Assembly (NCBI RefSeq): GCF_029873635.1
Contig: NC_080425.1
Location: forward strand, 39,993,390-40,057,389
Source: Malania oleifera
Taxonomy: Eukaryota; Streptophyta; Magnoliopsida; Santalales; Ximeniaceae
Reading direction: 5' to 3'
Length of the DNA stretch: 64,000 nt
Program-made: the position numbers and the translations under genes
The notes under the pieces: model-generated
Told to the model about the DNA's origin: nothing
Databases searched by the model: none
The model's input: the letters and a program-made list of their open reading frames with translations, nothing else
In this document: one piece after another, positions 35,641 to 46,676 of the stretch
How the letters are laid out: each line of letters opens with the position of its first letter
Numbering within the stretch: position 1 is the stretch's first letter

Positions 35641-36180
35641 GCTATTTATAAACTTAGCATGGGGCAAGCATAGGAAAGAAGACATAGGGGAGTCATGATG
35701 GGGGGAACCAAGTATGGGAGGGAGAATGATGAAGGGAAATTAGCATGGGAAGAATGATAAAAGGAGAAAACATGACATGTGGTGAGTGATAATGGAGGGA
35801 ACAAAGTATGGGATGAAGAATGATGAAGGGAATATAGCATGGGAAGATTGATAAAGGGAGGAAAAATGACATATGGTGAGTGATGATGGAGGGAACAAAG
35901 TATGCGATGAAGAATAATGAAGAGAATATAGCATGAGAAGATTGATAAAGGGAGGAAACATGACATGTGATGAGTGATGATGGAGGGAACAAAGTATGGG
36001 ATGAAGAATGATGAAGGGAATATAGCATGGGAAGATTGATAAAGGGAGGAAACATGACATGTGGTGAGTGATGATGGGGGGAACAAAGTATGGGATGAAG
36101 AATTATGAAGGGAATATAGTATGGGAAGAATGATAAAGGGAAGAAACATGACATGTGGTGAGTGATAATGGGGGAACAAA
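35641..36180 (-). promoter_or_regulatory. Ogre LTR promoter with 94-bp tandem array
   Basis: The TATA box (gctatttata on +) is at 35641-35650. Upstream on the minus strand is a tandem array with unit starts at 35782, 35876, 35970, 36064 and 36158, exactly 94 bp apart (phrase gtgagtgatgatggagggaa). Frames open through the array give Ser/His/Pro-rich translations and are not genes. Confidence 0.75.
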
Positions 36181-36208
36181 GTATGCTTGCATTTGACAAA
36201 TTAAAATA

Positions 36209-36209
<1 letters not shown>

Positions 36210-36276
<67 letters not shown>
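36210..36276. repeat. (TAA)n microsatellite
   Basis: About 22 units in the 3' LTR; the 5' LTR copy at 54940-54988 has about 16, a difference arising after insertion or by strand slippage. Confidence 0.95.
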
Positions 36277-36369
36277 GAGGGTTCTAGAAGTTGTGCGGAG
36301 CCCATCGAAGATGTGTTGGGCCCACGCGCCATGTGGGGTCCACAAGCCGTTTGAGGGTTACAGGAACCC

Positions 36370-37115
36370 GAGCTAGCAAGGCACCGGATATGTGGATCCG
36401 AGCTAGCATACCAGAGGGGGTAACGTGCACCGAATGTAGGAATCCGAGCTAGCGTACCAGGAGAAGTGGGGCCCACAAACCGTTTGTGGCCCAATTGAGA
36501 TATGTGGGACCCACAAGCCATGTGGGACCTAAAAGGATGTGTGGGGTCCACAAGCCATTTAAGGGTTATAGGAACCCGAGCCAGTAGGCACAAGCATGCC
36601 AAAAGAGGTAACGTGCATCGGATGTAGGAATCCGAGCTAGCGTACCAGAGCGGGTAACGTGCATCGGATGTAGGAATCCGACCTAGCGTACCAAAGAGGG
36701 TAACGTGCATCGGATGTAGGAATCTGAGCTAGCGTACCAGAGGGGGTAACGTGCACTGGATGTAGGAATCCGAGCTAGCGTACCAAAGAGGGTAACGTGC
36801 ATCGGATGTAGGAATCCAAGCTAGCGTACCAGGAGAAGTGGGGCCCACAAACCGTGTGGGGCCCAATTGAGATATGTGGGGCCCACAAGCCATATGGGAC
36901 CTAAAAAGATGTGTGGGGTCCACAAGCCATTTAAGGGTTATAGGAACCCGAGCCAGCAGGCACAAGCATGCCAAAAGAGGTAACGTGCATCGGATGTAGG
37001 AATCCGAGCTAGCGTACCAGAGCAGGTAACGTGCATCGAATGTAGGAATCTGAGCTAGCGTACCAAAGAGGGTAACGTGCATCGGATGTAGGAATCCAAG
37101 CTAGCGTACCAGGAG
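36370..37115 (-). repeat. 46-bp subrepeats of LTR U3
   Basis: Units such as taccaaagagggtaacgtgc plus atcggatgtaggaatccgagctagcg, 46 bp, recur singly and in blocks, separated by a longer unit with ggggcccacaagcc. Each contains the ACGT core in taacgtgc. Matches 55090-55860 and, inverted, 13440-14270. Confidence 0.85.
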
Positions 37116-37401
37116 AAGTAGGGCCCAATGGAGATATGTGGGGCCCACAAGCAGTGTGGGACCTGCAAGGATGTGCGGAGTCCACGAACACCATAGGACC
37201 TACAAGAATGTGTGGGGCCCACAACCAATGTGGGACCTATAAGAATGTGTAGGGTCCACAACCAGTGTGGGACCTACAAAGATGTGTGGGGTCCACAACC
37301 AGTGTGGGACCTACAAGAATGTGTGGGGTCCACACCCAGTGTGGGAAGGTTTTGACATGAGGTCTCCTTGGAAAGGCCTGATTAAAATTGAGGTGTCTAC
37401 A

Positions 37402-37416
37402 GCTGCCCCTCTTTAT
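37402..37416 (-). other. polypurine tract of the complete Ogre element
   Basis: On the minus strand ataaagaggggcagc directly precedes TGTAGACACC of the 3' LTR. Identical in core to the tract at 13243-13257. Confidence 0.88.
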
Positions 37417-37639
37417 AGGTCTTGTTGCTTTGGGGTAACAGTAGGAACTCTCCTATGTTATCTATAGCAACAGGCCTATAAAGATAAAAGACACATATTT
37501 TAGCCAGGCCATACAACTAATCACGTGTCGTCTTCTGAGTAAGGTTATTTGCCGATAAGAAAAAGGGAAGATGGAGGGTAACCCGGATTGAAAACGTGGC
37601 ATCATCTAGTCCGTTTAGGGAAAACATAGATCGTGCGGT

Positions 37640-38280
37640 TAAGGAGAGGTGCCACATGTCAGTGACTGAGTGGCTGGTGTATGTGGATGTGGATCGATGA
37701 CGTGGCTCAATCCAAGCGGTCCTTGGAAAACACAGATCGTGCGGTTGAGGAGGGTGTCACGTGTCAGTGACTGAGTGGCTGGTGTATGTGGATCGATGAC
37801 GTGGCTCAATCCAAGCTGTCCTTGGAAAGCACAAATCATGTGGTTGAGGAGGGGTGTCACGTGTCAGTGATTGAGTGGTTGGTGTACGCGGGGGTGGATC
37901 GATGATGTGGCTCAATCCAGGCCGTCCTAGATCATGCGGTTGAGGAACAGTGCCACGTGTGAGTGACTGAGTGGCTGGTCAAATGTGACCCGGATCAAGG
38001 CGTGGCACAATCCTAACCATCCTTGGAAAACACAGATCGTGCGGTGATCAAGGTGGCCATGCAGACTTTTTGTGCGTGAGGGAAAATGAGCCACGTGTTG
38101 GTGACTGATTGGCTGGTCAAATGTGACCTGGATCGAGGCATGACACAATCCTAACCATCCTTGGAAAACACAGATCGTGTGGTGATCAGGGCGGCCAAGC
38201 AGACTTTTTGATCGAACAGACGGTGGATTGCCACGTGGTTGAATCCTGTGGCTCCGGGGCTTTAGATATTTAAACCTAAT
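37640..38280 (+). promoter_or_regulatory. G-box repeat array and TATA-like site, antisense to the Ogre element
   Basis: Imperfect repeats of about 96-140 bp each carry a perfect G-box CACGTG: 37758, 37858, 37954, 38092 and 38232, with a degenerate cacatg at 37653. Shared text includes gtgactgagtggctggt and ggatcgatgacgtggctcaatcc. TATTTAAA at 38267-38274 follows, then a CT-rich leader-like stretch (38310-38480) containing aaaccctagcccc, typical of plant 5' leaders. The layout looks like a promoter facing right towards the antisense ORF. Function is inferred. Confidence 0.5.
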
Positions 38281-40187
38281 TTTTTTTGTTCTGTTCATTT
38301 CCCTGCATTTCATTCTCTCGAACGCCCTCTCTTTCTCTCTTCTCTCTTCTCTCTTCTTTCACCCTCTCTGTTCTCCTCTTTCAATCTCTGTGCTCTGCTC
38401 TTATTTGCTGCAAACTTAAAACCCTAGCCCCTCTGTAATTTCTTTCCTACTCTTGCCTATCTCCAAACTCTCTCTCTACATACCGTTCTTTAGAGACCTT
38501 AGATCTTGGCAAACTTAAGATCCCAAACACCTTTAGAGGTGATCCAGCTCCGATCGGCCTCCTATTCTATTTTTGCGATCAGATCTGGAGAGATCTGGTG
38601 AAGCCCAGACAAATGATGATCACCGGGCGTGCCCCGGTAGGGAAGATCCGCACAGATGCAAGGGGAGTTCTTTTGAACTCCCAAAGGAGATAAGCTCTTT
38701 CTTTCTTCTCTTTATATATATATATATATATATATTTTCAATGCTGTGTACGCTTGATTACTGGTCGTTATTTGTGTGGAAATTTAGGGCTTGAGGTATT
38801 TCTAGTTTGGAAGTTAAGTTTAGGGTTTCATTAGGGTTTCAGTAGGGGTGGTGAGGTCGAGGATGAGTCAACTCATCTTCGAGTCATGTGAGTTGAGTGA
38901 ATTCGGGGGATCACGAGCAAGCCACATGGGCTCTATCACGTGTTCAGGTCACTTGTGGTCTTTAGGACGGGCTTGAGTGAATTAGGCCCGAGTTTGCTTT
39001 CGAAAAATGGGCTTTGATTTTTAAAATGGGTCGGCCCAATTTAGAAAGAAATAGGGCCCAAGTCATTTTTAAAACAGGCCGGCCCACTTTTCCTTTTAAA
39101 AAATAAGGCCCGTGTCTAATTAAACGGTTAGACTTGGATGGAGTTTTAAACTAGGCCGGCCCAATTTAGGAAGAAATAGGGCCCAAGTCATTTTTAAAAG
39201 AGGTCGGCCCACCTTTTTAAAAAAAAAAACAAAAGCCCGCGTCTATTACAACGGTTGGGCTTGGATGGAGTTTTAAAACTGGGCCGGCCCAATTTAGAAA
39301 GAAATAGGGTCCAAGTCATTTTTAAAAGAGGTCGGCCCACTTTTTTTAAAAAAACAAAAGCCCGCGTCTATTACAACGGTTGGGCTTGGATGGAGTTTTA
39401 AAATTGGGCCGACCCAATTTAGAAAGAAATAAGGCCCAAGTCATTTTTAAAAGAGGTCGGCCCACTTTTTTTAAAAAAACAAAAGTCCGCGTCTATTACA
39501 ACGGTTGGGCTTGGATAGAGTTTTAAAACTGGGCCGGCCCAATTTAGAAAGAAATAGGGCCCAAGTCATTTTTAAAAGAGGTCGGCCCACTTTTTAAAGC
39601 CCATGTCTATTAAAATGGTTGGGCTTGGATTGAGTTTTAAAACTGGGTCAGCCCAATTTAGAAAGAAATAGAGCCCAGGTCATTTAAAACAGGCCGGCGC
39701 AGTTTCCCTTTTCAAAAATAAAACCCGAGTTTATTTAAATAGTTGGGCTTTGTGCAAAACAAATCGATTTCGAGTTCTTTTTTAAAAACAGGCCTCAGGA
39801 ATAAATGCGCCCCCCCTTTTTTCTTTTTCTTTTTCTTTTTCCTCAGGTTTAGATATTATGACTGCTCCACGCCTCTTAAAATCTGCCTCGGGATTTTTTT
39901 CGCCGCCTTGTGAACATTATCCTCCACTGAGGGGACTGCACAACTCCCATAGCTTACCTCGCTCACAACCTTTGGGGGCTTCTCGATGCACGTTGCCTCT
40001 CTTGTCCTCCTGTCAGACACACACTTATCATGGCAATCCTTTTTATTCTATTTAAGCAAACTTTCTCTCACACTTAAACACCACAGGTAAACTCCAAACG
40101 TGACTGTAACCTATCTTTGGCCATCCTCTGTTACGAGAAACCGTACCTTAACCATCTCAAATCTCTTAACACTCTTAACTGTATCTC
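38281..40187 (+). other. CT-rich leader-like stretch and GGCCC repeats
   Basis: 38310-38480 is CT-rich; (TA)n lies at 38712-38735. 39000-39740 is a six-unit imperfect tandem array (unit starts about 39038, 39162, 39291, 39416, 39541 and 39655; 114-129 bp) with ggccggcccaatttagaaag and gggcccaagtcatttttaaaa. A second TATA-like CTATTTAAGC is at 40048-40057. The open frame at 38573-38794 shows no motif. Confidence 0.6.
39000..39740. repeat. ~125-bp tandem array, six units
   Basis: Imperfect units containing GGCCGGCCC and TAGGGCCCAAGTC. Counterpart with about two units at 11140-11420 in the + element. Confidence 0.8.
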
Positions 40188-40670
40188 ATGGCTGGGGCTT
40201 CATCTTCTAAGCAGGTTCCCGATTTGAATGTGGCACCAGAGGTGCCATCCTGTTCTACTGTTCTCAGTTCCTTCCAGCTCTCTCCTCAGTTCCAAAAAGA
40301 AATGCTGAGGAATGAGGCAGTACTGGCCACGATGTCCGATGTAGGCATAGTCAATCAGGCACTCTATCATAGTGCCCAGGCAATGTCTTCGACATCTCAC
40401 CTTGTCTATCGCTTATACCTTGGGAATGAAACCTATGCCTTACGGATGAAATACCAAGAGGAACAGCGGAAATCGAGAAACTTAAGGCAAGAAAATATGA
40501 TGTTAAAACGGGAGATCGATGACTTGAGAAAAATGGTGGCAGTTTACTCCGACGACCTTAGGCCTAGAATAGCTGAGTTAGAGAAAAGACGGGAGGACAT
40601 CCAGCGGGAGCAAAAACAGCTCAAAATCATGGCGCATGGAAAAGGACCGACTTCTCGTTCTTCAGCCTGA
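40188..40670 (+). CDS. antisense ORF of the Ogre element, 160 residues, leucine-zipper-like
   Basis: An ATG-started frame of 160 codons on the strand opposite to gag-pol, in the 3' region. I do not recognise a named family. The N-terminus is Ser-rich and contains PDLNVAPEVP. The C-terminal third is charged and strongly helical (from EEQRKSRNLRQENMMLK to about RREDIQREQKQLK), with Leu every seventh residue three times (L-RQENMM-L-KREIDD-L), so a coiled coil is likely. No signal peptide or membrane segment is seen. CTATTTAAGC at 40048-40057 and AATAAA at 40821-40826 could bound a transcript. A broken homologue at 10303-10759 shows the frame is an old part of the family. Extra antisense ORFs are known from Tat-lineage elements; the function is unknown. 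Confidence 0.6.
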   Translation: MAGASSSKQVPDLNVAPEVPSCSTVLSSFQLSPQFQKEMLRNEAVLATMSDVGIVNQALYHSAQAMSSTSHLVYRLYLGNETYALRMKYQEEQRKSRNLRQENMMLKREIDDLRKMVAVYSDDLRPRIAELEKRREDIQREQKQLKIMAHGKGPTSRSSA

Positions 40671-40820
40671 AATGAAAATCCGTCTGTACGTGACCTGGAA
40701 AAGATCAAATTTTTTTTGTTTTTTTGTTTTTTTGTTTTTGGTTTTGGGAGAGTTCTGGTTGTAATCTCCCGGGACCATGACTGTAACCACGGTATTCCTC
40801 CACCATAAGTGAGGGCAATT

Positions 40821-40826
40821 AATAAA
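40821..40826 (+). terminator. possible poly(A) signal of the antisense transcript
   Basis: AATAAA 151 bp after the stop of the antisense ORF, followed by a T-rich stretch at 40838-40872. Weak evidence by itself. Confidence 0.4.
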
Positions 40827-40829
40827 ATT

Positions 40830-43063
40830 TGAGTGTTTTCTTTTTCCTTTTTTTTTATTATTTTTTATTATTATTGAGGACAATGGTGTTGCTGGTACAC
40901 TGAACCGAGTTGTAATATCCTCTGAATGGCTTGTTATGGATGTAAAAATTTGGGTCATGGGGGGTACAATGACCAAACCCCTACGCTGGTTGGCTATGGA
41001 TGCAACAGGATTAATCAAAAATTTATTCAATCAGGCAAGTATGAATGAATGGTGCTCTACTGCTATATGTATGCGTGTTACTAAATTGCGATGCTTGAAT
41101 GCAGGAGCATGTTGTTATATATACATGATGCCTGTTACATGATATGTCTGTATGCTGCTTCCTATAATGGGAATGCCTTTCACTAAATGCACGAGGATGC
41201 ATGAAGTGCATGCATGAAATGTATGAGGATGCATGGCCCTTCTTTTCGATCCCGGATCTTGGCCACACTTTTAAGTTCTAGTATGGCACAATGGTACTTG
41301 ACTTCGCCTTAAATGGAACTCAACAACTGCCCTGGTTTCATCCATACGCTATTAGTCTTTACTGCGTTTCGGATTCCAAAAAGGTCTGGCCCAGTGCTTT
41401 TCTCGTCACGACTCTGACCATTTTCAAGTTTCTACAGGCACTCAAAATTTGCCCCTGTGTCTGACTGTCGGTACTTTCCCGAAGATACTCAACATTTGTT
41501 CTGTCAGAACTTTCCTCAAAATCTAAAGATGCTTAATTTCTGCCCCAGCGTCTGGCTGTCGGCACTTCAGATTCCAAAAGATACTCAAAATCTGCCCCAG
41601 TGTCTGGCTGTCAGTACTTTCCATGATCTTCCAAACTCAGGGATTTGTTCAAGATCTAACCTGGCAGTTAATCACTAACGCTTCCAGAGATTCCCAAAAC
41701 TCGAAGGAGTACGCCGAATCTGACCCAACATTCCTTCATTACCAATGTTTGACATGCCTCAGGCTCCCCATTGGTGCCTGAACACTCTCCTGGTGTATTG
41801 GGTTCCTAATTTTTGACCTCAATAAACGGGGGATCCCTAATAATGAGAATAATCATGCATTTATGTCATTAATGTGCTGAATCAGGATGTCAATCTGTGC
41901 AAAATAGTTGTTCTGTTACATTCAAAATTTATTCAGGAAAAAGATAAGTTTTACAACAGCATCCCTTGTTTTAAAAGGTATCGACATTAATTTGTGAAAA
42001 CTAAAATCTCTTGTTTTTGCAATAACTGCCCCAGTTTCAACTAGAAGGAGACTGACCCTTTTGGTATTGTAAGGTTGAATAGTGCCCCTAGGTCCGTTGT
42101 TTGCTCCATGCTTATTTTGGTGCTTTGCTTCACGTTTCGATCTCTAGATGGTCTTTAAGACTCTAGATGAAACGTAGGCTCGGGGATTTAGGTTTTCAGA
42201 AGAATAAGGAAACCAAGGCTCAAAAACCCATCCCATAACAACAAATCCTACCCCAGTTTGGGGTGAGACATTTTTACAAGAGTTTGACCGAACTCGTCCT
42301 TTTGAACAAGCTGCCTACGTACCTTTTTAGGATCAGGTCATTATGTAGTTCAGACTCAAAATTGAGTCTGACAAATCATTTGAGGCAACAACATATGCCA
42401 ATCTGGTCAGGTCTTTTCATTCAGGTTGTAATGTAGGTTGTGGGTATCGGTTAAAGAAGAACGGGTGCATAAGGCTCGAACTTATGAATTTTACCAAAGG
42501 GTGAATTGGCCAAAGATCACAAACGACGTATATCTCCTGCCCTTCCTGTGCTTTGATTTTCCCCTTGTTCTTTTGCATCATTTTCTTTTTTTTTTTTCTT
42601 TTTTTTACGGGGAATTGTGCCTCTATTTATTTATTTAGGCTTCATTCAAGATCGGTCTTTCCAAAACTGCCCCAATGTGGGGTGTGATCCTTTGGCGAGT
42701 TTAAACGAAAGATTAACATTTTTAGGCACAATAGAGGGTATCAAAGGGTGTTTTCTTTCTCTAACTTTTGGGTAGCAGAAAAATGGCCTGCCGTCATTTT
42801 GGCACTGCATTATCGCCTCGCATGATTTGTCTGACCTTTGAAAATCCCAACCCGGTTTAAATTTTAGGAAATGACTTTTTCGAAGAAGATGGTTTCGATT
42901 TTAAAGCTCAAAAAGGTTTATCAAGTGATTAAGAAAACACTGGATTTTTTAAGGGAACTGGTGGTCCAAAAATGGCCATCCGTCATTTAATCGAAACAAT
43001 GAGCAAATAGTGAACACATGAAATAACACTGTGATTAATTTCTTTTAGAGATGTATACAACCA
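40830..43063 (-). other. 3' untranslated region of the Ogre element after integrase
   Basis: No coding homology. It aligns inverted with 7802-10260. It holds ctgccccag phrases (minus: ctggggcag) at about 41453, 41545, 41594, 42027 and 42665, relatives of the GGGGCAG repeats in the other copy. Confidence 0.7.
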
Positions 43064-46000
43064 TCAGGCATAATATTTCTTTACAGCATCAGAATTAACA
43101 GGGTGCAATAGGTCGGTTCCGTCCATATTTGCTAACAGTAGGGCGCCTCCTGAGAATGCCTTCTTTACCACGTAAGGCCCTTCATAGTTTGGTGTCCACT
43201 TGCCACGAGGGTCCGTATGAATCGGTAAAATCTTTTTCAGCACAAGGTCCCCCTCCTGAAACTGTCGTGGCCCCACTTTTCGATTAAAAGCTCTCATCAT
43301 CCTTCTTTGGTACAATTGTCCCTGGGCCATGGCGGCCATCCTTTTCTCCTCGATCAAGTTTAACTGGTTATACCTGGATTGTACCCACTCTGCCTCAGCC
43401 AACTTTACTTCTTTTAGAACTCTTAGAGATGGGATCTCAACTTCTATAGGGATCACTGCCTCCATTTCGTACACCAAAGAGAAAGGAGTAGCGCCCGTGG
43501 AGGTTCTGGCCGTAGTCTTGTAAGCCATTAGGGTGAAGGGAAGCTTGTCATGCCAACCTCTGTAAGTTTCTGTCATCTTCTCCAAAATGTTCTTAATGTT
43601 TTTGTTGGCTGCTTCCACCGCGCCATTCATCTGTGGTCTATAAGGTGCTGAATTGTGATGCTTAACCTTGAACTGATTGCATTGCTTGGTTATTACTGCG
43701 TTGTTCAGGTTATTGGCATTATCCGTGATTATTCTCTCAGGGATTCCGTACCGGAAGATCAACTCTCTTTTGACGAAACGACTTACTACATTCTGTGTGA
43801 CACTGGAATACGAGGCGGCTTCTACCCATTTAATGAAATAGTCGATTGCCACCAAAATGAAACGGTGTCCGTTACTAGCCTTTGGGCTTATTGGCCCAAT
43901 CACATCCATGCCCCAAGCTGAAAAGGGCCAAGGTGCAGAGAGAACATGAAGTGGGGTCGGTGGGACTTGGATCTGATCACCATAAACTTGGCACTTATGG
44001 CACTTTCGGGCGTAGTCAATGCAATCTTTCTCCATGGTCATCCAATAATACCAGCTCCTAAGTATTTTTCGTGCCAATGAGTGGCCTCCGGCATGGGTAC
44101 CGCAGACCCCCTCATGAACCTCATGCATGACTTGTCAGGCCTCCTGTGCCTTTACACACCGTAAGAGGGTCATGTCATAATTTCTTTTGTACAAAATTTC
44201 ACCATCTAAGAAGAAACCCATGGCCAACCTTCTGATAGTCCTCCGATCATTACTGGCTGCCCCTTCAGGATACTCATTTTTCTGGATGTAGGTTTTGATA
44301 TCATAAAACCACATTTTTCCGTCGGCCTCCTCTATCACCGTGCAGTGGGCAGGTTCGGGTTGTACTCTTATCTGAATAGTTTCGATCTTCACCCCTTCTT
44401 CTACCTTGAATGAAGCTGCCAGTGTAGCTAGTGCATTAGACATTACATTGTTTTCTCTTGGCGTGTGAGAGAAATTGATACTGTCAAACCCTTCTATCAT
44501 CTTTTGAATATACTCTCGATACGGTACCAGCTTGGAATCGTGGGTTTCCCATTCTCCGGTTAGCTGGTGGATGACCAAGGCCGAGTCTCCTCTTACTATT
44601 AGTCGCTTGACACCCCAATCTAAAGCAGTCCGCAAACCCAATATACATGCCTCGTATTCGGCTATGTTGTTAGTACAAGGAAAGATGAGCTTAGCTACCA
44701 CTGGATAATGTTTCCCATCAGGAGATATGAGCACCGCACCTATCCCATGTCCCCAAACATTGATTGCCCCATCGAACAACATCCTCCATTCTTCGAGGTC
44801 TTCTTCTTCTTGGGTTAGGGAGTCTATATCTTGGTCTGGGAATTCGAACTCCATAGGTTGGTAATCCTCCACGGCTCTTTCAGCTAGTTATTCGGCAATG
44901 ACACTACCTTTGATAGCTTTCCTGGTGACATAAGAAATATCATATTCCGTCAACAACATCTGCCATCGTGCTACTCATCCAGTTATTGTGGGCTTTTCAA
45001 ACACGTACTTGATTGGGTCCATTTTGGAGATCAGCCAGGCGGAGTAATACAAAGTGTATTGCCTCAGCCTACTGATTGTCCATACCAAAGCGCAACATGT
45101 TTTTTCCAGATCAAAGTACTTAGACTCATAATCTGTGAACTTCTTACTAAGGTAATAAATGGCCCTTTCTTTCCTCCCGGTCTCATCATGCTGGCCCAAT
45201 ACGCAACCCATGGAGTTTTCTGAAATCGCCAAGTACAAGATTAAAGGCCTTCCGGGTACTGGCGGCACTAGTACTGAGGGATTCAAAAGGTACTCCTTTA
45301 TTTTTTCAAAGGCCACTTGACACTCTTTGTTCCACTTTTCTGGGTTGTTCTTTCTCAGCAGCTTGAAGATGGGTTCGCAGGTGGTGGTTAATTGAGATAT
45401 GAACCGAGCAATGTAGTTGAACCTACCTAAGAAGCTTCGCACTTCCTTTTCAGACTTTGGGCTAGGCATCTCTCGAATGGCTTTGACCTTGTCAGGATCT
45501 ACCTCAATCCCTTTCTCACTCACTATAAACCCCAATAGCTTCCCGAACGTAGCACCGAAGGTACATTTTTAGGGATTTAACTTCAATTGGCACTTCCGGA
45601 GCCTCTCAAACAATTTTTCCAAGTTTAACGCATGGTCTTTCTCATTTTGCGACTTAACGATCATGTCATCGACATAAACCTCAACCTCCTTGTGCATTAA
45701 GTCATGAAAAAGGGTTACCATAGCCCTCTGGTAAGTGGCTCCGGCATTTTTTAGTCCGAATGGCATGACTTTATAGCAGAAAGTCCCCCATAATGTGATA
45801 AAAGTCATTTTTTCCTTGTCCTCAGGTGCCATCCTGATCTGGTTGTATCCTGAGAATCCATCCATGAATGAAAATAAAGCATGCCCTGCAGTATTGTCCA
45901 CCAACACATCAATGTGCGGGAGAGGGAAGTTTTCCTTAGGGCTTGCTTTATTTAGATCCCAGTAGTCGACACAAACTCGTACTTTACCATTCTTCTTGAT

Positions 46001-46499
46001 TATTGGGACAACGTTGGCCATCCATTTAGGGTACTGGGCTACCTCCAAGAATCCTGCCTCAAGCTGTTTTTGTACCTCCTCCTTTATCTTAAGTAACATC
46101 TCTGGTCGCATTCTCCTCAGTTTCTGCTTTACTGGCTTTGAATCCGGGTGAAGTGGGATCTTGTGGGTTACTAAATCCGTGTCTAAACCTGGCATGTCTT
46201 GGTACGACCAGGCAAACACGTCTTGGTATTCCCTTAGTAATTCAATCATTTTGTCTTTTTCTTCACCCTTTAGTAGTGCCCCGATTTTCACCTGCTTGGG
46301 TTCTTCCTCGGTTCCAAGATTAATCATGACGGTGGGATCGCTATTGGTCAAGATTGGTTTTTCATCGGACTTTAACATTCTTTCCATTTCAGGGGACAAG
46401 TTTATTTCTTGATCTTCAACTTTAGTTTCATGGATTAAATTTTCAAAGTTAATGTCGATTACTTGGGGAGGGATTCTGGTGTTGTTATTTTCTTTATTC
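43064..46499 (-). pseudogene. Ogre pol second exon: RT, dual RNase H, integrase
   Basis: One frame runs on the minus strand from 46499 to a TAA at 43064. RT shows CVDYWDLNKASPKENFPLPH (the usual CVDYRDLN has Trp in place of Arg), the FSGYNQI region and catalytic YVDDMIV. A conventional RNase H follows (SENSMGCVLGQ, AIYYLSKKFTDYE), then the second RNase H (FDGAINVWG, IAEYEACILGL, VRGDSALVI). Integrase has an HHCC zinc domain and D, D, E in GMDVIG, ITDNAN and NGAVEAANK, with a full C-terminus ending SDAVKKYYA. In-frame stops: TAA 45569-45571, TGA 44975-44977, TAA near 44888 and TGA 44135-44137. No frameshift is needed, so decay is by point mutation. Confidence 0.9.
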
Positions 46500-46676
46500 C
46501 TGCATGAAATTAACAAACAAATTTCGACAGTCGATTTCCAAAATGCACATAAATGACAAGGAATACATGATTCATTTTCATTAAAGAGCTTCCCCGATTT
46601 TTCAGTGGCCGGGGGAATACAAAAGAAAAGCAGAACTAAACAAATCCTGAAAAAAAAAAGAAAAAAAGATCATTAC
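46500..46676 (-). other. predicted 177-bp intron between protease and RT
   Basis: On the minus strand a GTAATG donor at 46676 and a TTTCATGCAG acceptor ending at 46500 bound a stretch with stops in the protease frame, including a T-rich tract. Removing it joins an AT at the end of exon 1 to G at 46499, making a Met codon and continuing the RT frame without a shift. An intron at this place is a known trait of Ogre elements. An alternative acceptor (TTTTTTTCAG) lies only about 30 bp after the donor. Confidence 0.65.

Larger units (their letters stand above)
33909..37401 (-). mobile_element. 3' LTR of the complete Ogre element
   Basis: 3,493 bp, ends TGTCGCGACGTC on + and ggtgtctaca. In the first 155 bp I count 5 differences from the other LTR at 52640, suggesting a fairly recent insertion, though a full alignment is needed. 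It contains the TATA box at 35641-35650 (minus), the 94-bp array, (TAA)n and the 46-bp array. Confidence 0.92.

Noticed and set aside
36370-37115. CRISPR-like look of the regularly spaced 46-bp units
   Set aside because: The units are contiguous tandem repeats with no unique spacers, lie inside plant LTRs, and recur in three LTRs with no cas genes.
38573-38794. 73-codon ORF after the CT-rich leader, considered as a first exon of the antisense unit
   Set aside because: Its end runs into a (TA)n tract, there is no convincing splice pair to the 160-codon ORF, and the frame is not kept in the + element.
43329-43921. Plus-strand ORFs opposite integrase and protease (also 47051-48085, 48543-48914 and 49167-49529)
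   Set aside because: Shadows of the well-supported minus-strand pol and gag domains.
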